Origin: Pseudomonadota bacterium
GTDB lineage: Bacteria; Pseudomonadota; Gammaproteobacteria; Burkholderiales; Burkholderiaceae_C
Length of the DNA: 64,000 nucleotides
NCBI GenBank assembly: GCA_029779845.1
Contig: JAKOZT010000121.1
Span: forward strand, 1 to 64,000
Reading direction: 5' to 3'
Every line of letters begins with the position of its first letter. Position 1 is the stretch's first letter. Below, one piece after another: positions 59,847 to 64,000 of this stretch. Position numbers and translations under genes: made by a program. The notes beneath the pieces were generated by a model that saw only the letters and a program-made list of their open reading frames with translations, was not told the origin of the DNA and did not search any database.

Positions 59847-60931
59847 AGATCGTTGTCGGCGCGCTGGCGCGCGCCCGGGTTCAGCGCCGTCCAGATCGCC
59901 AGCGCGGCCAGCGCCGAGAACAGCAGCGCCACCGCCCAGCGCCAGCGCGGGCTGCTGCTGCGCAGCGGCTCGGGCGACGCCGCTGCGGGTGCTTCGATCT
60001 CGGCGGCGGGCGCCGCCGCTACGCTCGCTTCGACGGGCTGCACGCGCGGCCGCGCGCGGCGTTCGAGCAGGCCCATCGCGGCGAGGAAATCGTCCATCGA
60101 CTTGGGCCGCGAGGCCGGGTCTGGCGACAGCGCGCGGTCGATCGCCACCAGCATCGCGGCGCTCCAGCGCTCGCCGGCGAACTGCGCGAGCGACGGCCGC
60201 GCCAGCGCCGCCTGCCAGTCGTGCGCCGGCGGCGGCAGCCGGCCGGCGATGGCCAGGTGGGCGATCGTCGCCAGGCCGTAGACGTCGGTCCACGGTCCGA
60301 TCGCACGCGCGCGCTGCACCGCGTCGAGCAACTGCTCGGGCGCGAGCGAGGGGTCGGCGGCGTCGATCAGCCCGGGCAGCGAGGCGGCCAGCGCCCAGCG
60401 CGCCGATTCGGGCGGGCCGAGCACCACGCGGCCGTCGGCGAGGCGCCGCACGCGCGCGGCCGACACCGCGCCGTGCACCATGCCGCCGCGGTGCAGCCGG
60501 CCGAGCGCCTGGCCGAGCGCGGCGAGCCAGCGGCGCACGTCAGCGGGGTCGGCCTGGCGGTCCGCACCGTATTCGTCGGCCAGCGCGGCGCCTTCGTGCC
60601 ACGCCAGCTGCAGGTAGGCCGTGCCGTGTTCGACGAGCAGGCGCTGCACGACCGCGAGCGCGTCGTCGCGCTGCAGCGAGAAGCGGTCGGCGTCGAGCTG
60701 GAAGGCGCGCCGGCCGAGGTCGAAGGCCATGCCCGCGCCGCTGCGCACGCCGACCTGCGCCCCGCGCCGCTCGGCCAGCTCGGCGGGCATGTATTCGGGC
60801 AGACGGCAGGGCGCGCCGTTGCCGGTGGAGCGCGCCAGGTACTCGAAGCCCAGCGGCGACGCGGCGGCGCAGCGCTCGACCCGCAGGTCGGCGATGCGTG
60901 CCCCAGGTGCCAGCGCACCTTCACGAATCAT
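59795..60931 (-). CDS. Membrane-anchored pseudokinase (Ser/Thr kinase-like)
   Basis: The 378-residue protein has a kinase-like fold (about 10-275) but lost catalytic motifs: HGAVSAARV stands where HRDxxxxN belongs, no DFG is seen (VVLGPPESA) and no VAxK lysine is clear. The C-lobe pattern TDVYGLATIAHLAIAGRLPP is kept. A Pro/Ala linker, one helix (about 332-352) and a short tail follow. It probably scaffolds or senses rather than phosphorylates. ATG at 60931 has GGGAG upstream. Confidence 0.75.
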   Translation of the reverse strand: MIREGALAPGARIADLRVERCAAASPLGFEYLARSTGNGAPCRLPEYMPAELAERRGAQVGVRSGAGMAFDLGRRAFQLDADRFSLQRDDALAVVQRLLVEHGTAYLQLAWHEGAALADEYGADRQADPADVRRWLAALGQALGRLHRGGMVHGAVSAARVRRLADGRVVLGPPESARWALAASLPGLIDAADPSLAPEQLLDAVQRARAIGPWTDVYGLATIAHLAIAGRLPPPAHDWQAALARPSLAQFAGERWSAAMLVAIDRALSPDPASRPKSMDDFLAAMGLLERRARPRVQPVEASVAAAPAAEIEAPAAASPEPLRSSSPRWRWAVALLFSALAALAIWTALNPGARQRADNDLQRPSEMPVSEAVRNKG

Positions 60932-61100
60932 TCTCGGACTCCCAGGATCACCCGGGTGCCGCGGCACTCGCGGGCACCCTCACGGGTATCCATGCTGGGC
61001 ATCCGGGCGCGCCAGGGCATCCCCCTGCTCACCCCGTTCGTGCACTACGCACGCCGGCGTCGCTCCCGCGACGACGCGCGCGGTCCGATGTCTCGGCGCT

Positions 61101-62462
61101 TCAGCGCGCCCGCGCGGCCAGGGCCGCCAGCAGCTTGGCGTGGACGTCGCCGAAGCCGCCGTTGCTCATGCACAGCACGTGGTCGCCCGGCCGCGCGGCG
61201 GCGACGACGCGCTCGACGAGCTGGTCGATGCTGTCGCACACCAGCGCCTGCGCGCCCATCGGCGCCAGCGCCTCCTTCGCGTCCCAGCCGAGGCCGCCGC
61301 CGTGGCAGAAGGCGAGGTCGGCCTCCTCCAGCGACCAGGGCAGCTGCGCCTTCATCGTGCCGAGCTTCATCGTGTTCGAGCGCGGCTCGAACACGGCCAG
61401 GATGCGCTCGTTGCCGACCTTGCGGCGCAGCCCGTTGACGGTGGTGCGCATCGCGGTCGGGTGGTGCGCGAAATCGTCGTAGACCTTGACGCCGCCGGCC
61501 TCGCCGCGCAGCTCGAGGCGGCGCCGCACGTTCTCGAAGCTCGCCAGCGCGCGCGCCGCCACCTCGGGCGCGACGCCGACGTGCTCGGCCGCGGCGATCG
61601 CCGCCAGCGCGTTGAGCTGGTTGTGCTCGCCCAGCAGCGCCCACTCGACGCGCGCGATCTTCAGGCTGCCGCGCAGCACGTCGAAGGCATGCGGCTCGCC
61701 GCGCGCGCGCAGGGCGCCGGGCTCCTCGCGGCGCGCGCCGAAGCGCAGCACCTCGCTCCAGCAGCCCATCGCCAGCACGCGCTGCAGGCTCTCCTCGCGC
61801 GCGTTGACGACCAGCCGGCCCTGGCCGGGCACGGTGCGCACCAGGTGGTGGAACTGGCGCTCGATCGCCGCGAGGTCGTCGAAGATGTCGGCGTGGTCGA
61901 GTTCGAGGTTGTTGAGGATCGCGGTGCGCGGCCGGTAGTGCACGAACTTGCTGCGCTTGTCGAAGAAGGCGGTGTCGTACTCGTCGGCTTCGATCACGAA
62001 GGGCTTGCCCGAGCCGAGGCGCGCCGACACGCCGAAGTTCAGCGGCACGCCGCCGACCAGGAAGCCCGGCTGCAGCCCGGCGTGCTCGAGGATCCAGGCC
62101 AGCATCGAGGTCGTGCTCGTCTTGCCGTGCGTGCCGGCCACCGCCAGCACGTGGCGGCCCTGCAGCACGTGGTCGGCGAGCCACTGCGGGCCGCTGGTGT
62201 AGGGCAGCCCGGCGTTCAGCACCGCCTCCATCAGCGCGTTGCCGCGCGTGACCACGTTGCCGACCACGAACACGTCGGGCTTCAGCTCGATCTGCTTCGC
62301 GTCCCAGCCTTCGATCAGCTCGATGTCGAGCGCGCGCAGCTGGTCGCTCATCGGCGGGTAGACGTTGGCGTCGCAGCCGGTGACGCGGTGGCCTGCCTCG
62401 CGCGCCAGCGCCGCGAGGCCGCCCATGAAGGTGCCGCAGATGCCGAGGATGTGGATGTGCAT
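61101..62462 (-). CDS. mpl: UDP-MurNAc:tripeptide ligase, wall recycling
   Basis: The 453-residue Mur ligase attaches recycled L-Ala-D-Glu-meso-DAP to UDP-MurNAc, bypassing MurC, D and E. It begins HIHILGICGTFMGGLA and has the ATP motif VAGTHGKTSTTSM, IEADEYDTAFFDKRSKF and YDDFAHHPTAM, which separate Mpl from MurC. It starts 5 bases after hemL, so they are probably cotranscribed. Confidence 0.95.
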   Translation of the reverse strand: MHIHILGICGTFMGGLAALAREAGHRVTGCDANVYPPMSDQLRALDIELIEGWDAKQIELKPDVFVVGNVVTRGNALMEAVLNAGLPYTSGPQWLADHVLQGRHVLAVAGTHGKTSTTSMLAWILEHAGLQPGFLVGGVPLNFGVSARLGSGKPFVIEADEYDTAFFDKRSKFVHYRPRTAILNNLELDHADIFDDLAAIERQFHHLVRTVPGQGRLVVNAREESLQRVLAMGCWSEVLRFGARREEPGALRARGEPHAFDVLRGSLKIARVEWALLGEHNQLNALAAIAAAEHVGVAPEVAARALASFENVRRRLELRGEAGGVKVYDDFAHHPTAMRTTVNGLRRKVGNERILAVFEPRSNTMKLGTMKAQLPWSLEEADLAFCHGGGLGWDAKEALAPMGAQALVCDSIDQLVERVVAAARPGDHVLCMSNGGFGDVHAKLLAALAARAR

Positions 62463-62467
62463 GGCGC

Positions 62468-63769
62468 TCAAGGCTTCAGCGCGCGGCGCGCCGCCTCGAT
62501 GGTGGCGGCGATGTCGGCCTCGCTGTGCGCCGCGCTCATGAAGCTCGCCTCGTACAGCGCCGGCGCGAAGTACACGCCGGCTTCGAGCATCGCGTGGAAG
62601 AAGGCGTTGAAGCGCGCCTTGTCGGTCGCCATCACGGCCGGGTAGTTCTGCGGCAGGGCGTCGGCGAAGAAGAAGCCGAACATGCCGCCTTCGCTGTCGC
62701 CCGCCATCGCCACGCCGGCTTCGCGCGCGGCGCCGAGCAGGCCGTCGAGCAGCGTCTTCGTCTTCGCGGCCAGCGCTTCGTGGAAGCCCGGTTGGCGGAT
62801 CTCGCGCAGCGTCGCCAGCCCGCAGGCGGTGGCCACCGGGTTGCCCGAGAGGGTGCCGGCCTGGTACACCGGCCCGAGCGGCGCGAGCTGCTCCATCACC
62901 GCGCGCTTGCCGCCGAAGGCCGCCAGCGGCATGCCCCCGCCGATCACCTTGCCGAACACGCTGAGATCCGGTTCGAAGCCGGGAATGAGCTTCGCGTAGA
63001 TGCTCTGCGCGCTGCCCAGCGCGACGCGGAAGCCCGTCATCACCTCGTCGAACACCAGCAGCGCGCCGTGCCGGCTGCACAGCTCGCGCAGCTTGGTCAC
63101 GAAGGGCACGCTGGCGCGCACGAAGTTCATGTTGCCGGCGATCGGCTCGAGCATCACGCAGGCGATCTCGCGGCCGTGCAGCGCGAAGGCCTCCTCGATC
63201 TGCGCGAGGTTGTTGTACTCGAGCACCAGCGTGTGCTGCACCACCTCGGCGGGCACGCCGGCGGAGGTCGGGTGGCCGAAGGTCGCGAGGCCGGAGCCGG
63301 CCTTGACCAGCAGCGCGTCGGCATGGCCGTGGTAGCAGCCCTCGAACTTGACGATCTTGCTGCGCCCGGTGGCGCCGCGCGCCAGCCGCAGCGCGCTCAT
63401 CGCCGCCTCGGTGCCCGAGCTGACCAGGCGGATCTGCTCCAGGCTCGGCACCAGCGACAGGATCTCCTCGGCCAGCTCGATCTCGCGCTCGGTCGGCGCG
63501 CCGAACGAGAGGCCCTCGGCCACCGCCTTCTGCACCGCCTCCAGCACCGCCGGGTGGCCGTGGCCGAGGATCATCGGCCCCCAGGAGCCGATGTAGTCGA
63601 TGTAGCGCCGGCCCTCGGCGTCGACCATGTAGGCGCCGCGCGCGCTGGCGATGAAGCGCGGCGTGCCGCCGACGGCGCGGAAGGCGCGCACCGGCGAGTT
63701 GACGCCGCCGGGGATGGTTCGTTGCGCGCGTTCGAACAGCCCGGCGTTGGTTTTCGGATCAGTGGACAT
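62468..63769 (-). CDS. hemL: Glutamate-1-semialdehyde 2,1-aminomutase
   Basis: The 433-residue PLP enzyme makes 5-aminolevulinate for haem. It shows [30 protein letters not shown] and the Schiff-base Lys K274 in [10 protein letters not shown]. It implies the C5 (glutamyl-tRNA) haem route. Its start overlaps the thiD end by 11 bases. Confidence 0.97.
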   Translation of the reverse strand: MSTDPKTNAGLFERAQRTIPGGVNSPVRAFRAVGGTPRFIASARGAYMVDAEGRRYIDYIGSWGPMILGHGHPAVLEAVQKAVAEGLSFGAPTEREIELAEEILSLVPSLEQIRLVSSGTEAAMSALRLARGATGRSKIVKFEGCYHGHADALLVKAGSGLATFGHPTSAGVPAEVVQHTLVLEYNNLAQIEEAFALHGREIACVMLEPIAGNMNFVRASVPFVTKLRELCSRHGALLVFDEVMTGFRVALGSAQSIYAKLIPGFEPDLSVFGKVIGGGMPLAAFGGKRAVMEQLAPLGPVYQAGTLSGNPVATACGLATLREIRQPGFHEALAAKTKTLLDGLLGAAREAGVAMAGDSEGGMFGFFFADALPQNYPAVMATDKARFNAFFHAMLEAGVYFAPALYEASFMSAAHSEADIAATIEAARRALKP

Positions 63770-64000
63770 GGCGCGGGCCCTTGGGCAGATGGGTGTCGTC
63801 GGAAGCGGAGGAGGATTCGTCGGCCGGCCCCTCGCCGCCTTCGCCCTCTTCGGGCGGCAGCGCCCAGAAGAAGCGGTCCGGCACCACGTTGCCCATGCCG
63901 GGGCGGAAGCCCGCGTCGAGCGACTGGTCGAGGAAGGTCAGCGCCTCGCCGACCGCCGCGTGCAGTTCGGCGCCGGAGGCCAGCAGCGCGGCCAGCGCGG
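63759..64000 (-). CDS. thiD: Hydroxymethylpyrimidine (phosphate) kinase, C-terminus only
   Basis: About 80 C-terminal residues are visible; the 5' end lies outside the window. [18 protein letters not shown] matches the end of Burkholderiales ThiD, which phosphorylates HMP and HMP-P in thiamine synthesis. An acidic Ser/Glu-rich tail of about 30 residues follows. It overlaps hemL, giving a thiD-hemL-mpl order. Confidence 0.75.
   Translation of the reverse strand, partial: ALAALLASGAELHAAVGEALTFLDQSLDAGFRPGMGNVVPDRFFWALPPEEGEGGEGPADESSSASDDTHLPKGPRHVH

Overview
The window is high-GC (roughly 70 percent by eye) bacterial chromosome. The complete mraZ-to-lpxC division and cell-wall cluster in its standard order, the rpmB-rpmG-trxB neighbourhood, Mpl, a GltIJKL glutamate/aspartate transporter and the codon usage point to a betaproteobacterium of the order Burkholderiales (Rubrivivax/Leptothrix/Methylibium-like). 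I assign no species.

Layout. (1) 1-3860 is an accessory patch of lower GC and weaker codon bias. It holds the start of an IS110-type transposase, a complete but decayed IS5-type element, an orphan protein with a CoiA-like zinc motif, and a two-gene Panacea (SocA-like) toxin-antitoxin candidate. It ends at a short sequence matching a tRNA-Ser 3' end followed by a terminator, which may be an attachment-site scar. (2) 3990-33542 is mostly core genome: a cupin/JmjC-like protein; a Spy-like protein with its two-component system; plsY-trpS-purN-rsmB in a tightly coupled run; a fatty-acid desaturase; ribosomal proteins L33 and L28; trxB; a Crp-family regulator; a lipoprotein; a YgiQ-type radical SAM enzyme; a thioesterase; an Atm1-type exporter; an MFS transporter divergent from a HypT-like LysR regulator; gltIJKL; pyrC; a NYN/OST-HTH protein; the RNase P RNA; a Bcr-type exporter; an alpha carbonic anhydrase; NnrU; and an Aer-like chemoreceptor. 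(3) 33543-39030 is a catabolic cassette with different codon use. It encodes an MFS importer, an arylmalonate-decarboxylase-like protein, a hydantoinase/dihydropyrimidinase, a hydantoin-racemase homologue lacking both catalytic cysteines, and a GntR/FCD regulator. Two matching palindromic operators precede it, one lying on a good sigma70 promoter. (4) 39361-57732 is the division and cell-wall cluster, from a four-repeat MraZ operator to lpxC, with start and stop codons overlapping at most junctions. (5) 57745-64000 holds two small membrane proteins, a YqiA-like esterase, a phosphofructokinase, a membrane-anchored pseudokinase, mpl, hemL and the 3' end of thiD.

How the genes work together. Region 4 makes UDP-MurNAc-pentapeptide (MurC, D, E, F, Ddl), attaches it to the lipid carrier (MraY, MurG), and builds the septum (FtsL, I, W, Q, A, Z). 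LpxC commits to lipid A. Mpl in region 5 recycles wall peptides into the same pathway. Region 3 looks like one substrate-inducible pathway whose substrate is unknown. It is the best candidate here for undescribed chemistry, because its two racemase-superfamily members have non-racemase active sites and no carbamoylase is present. Region 1 is the best candidate for a mobile defence or stress module.
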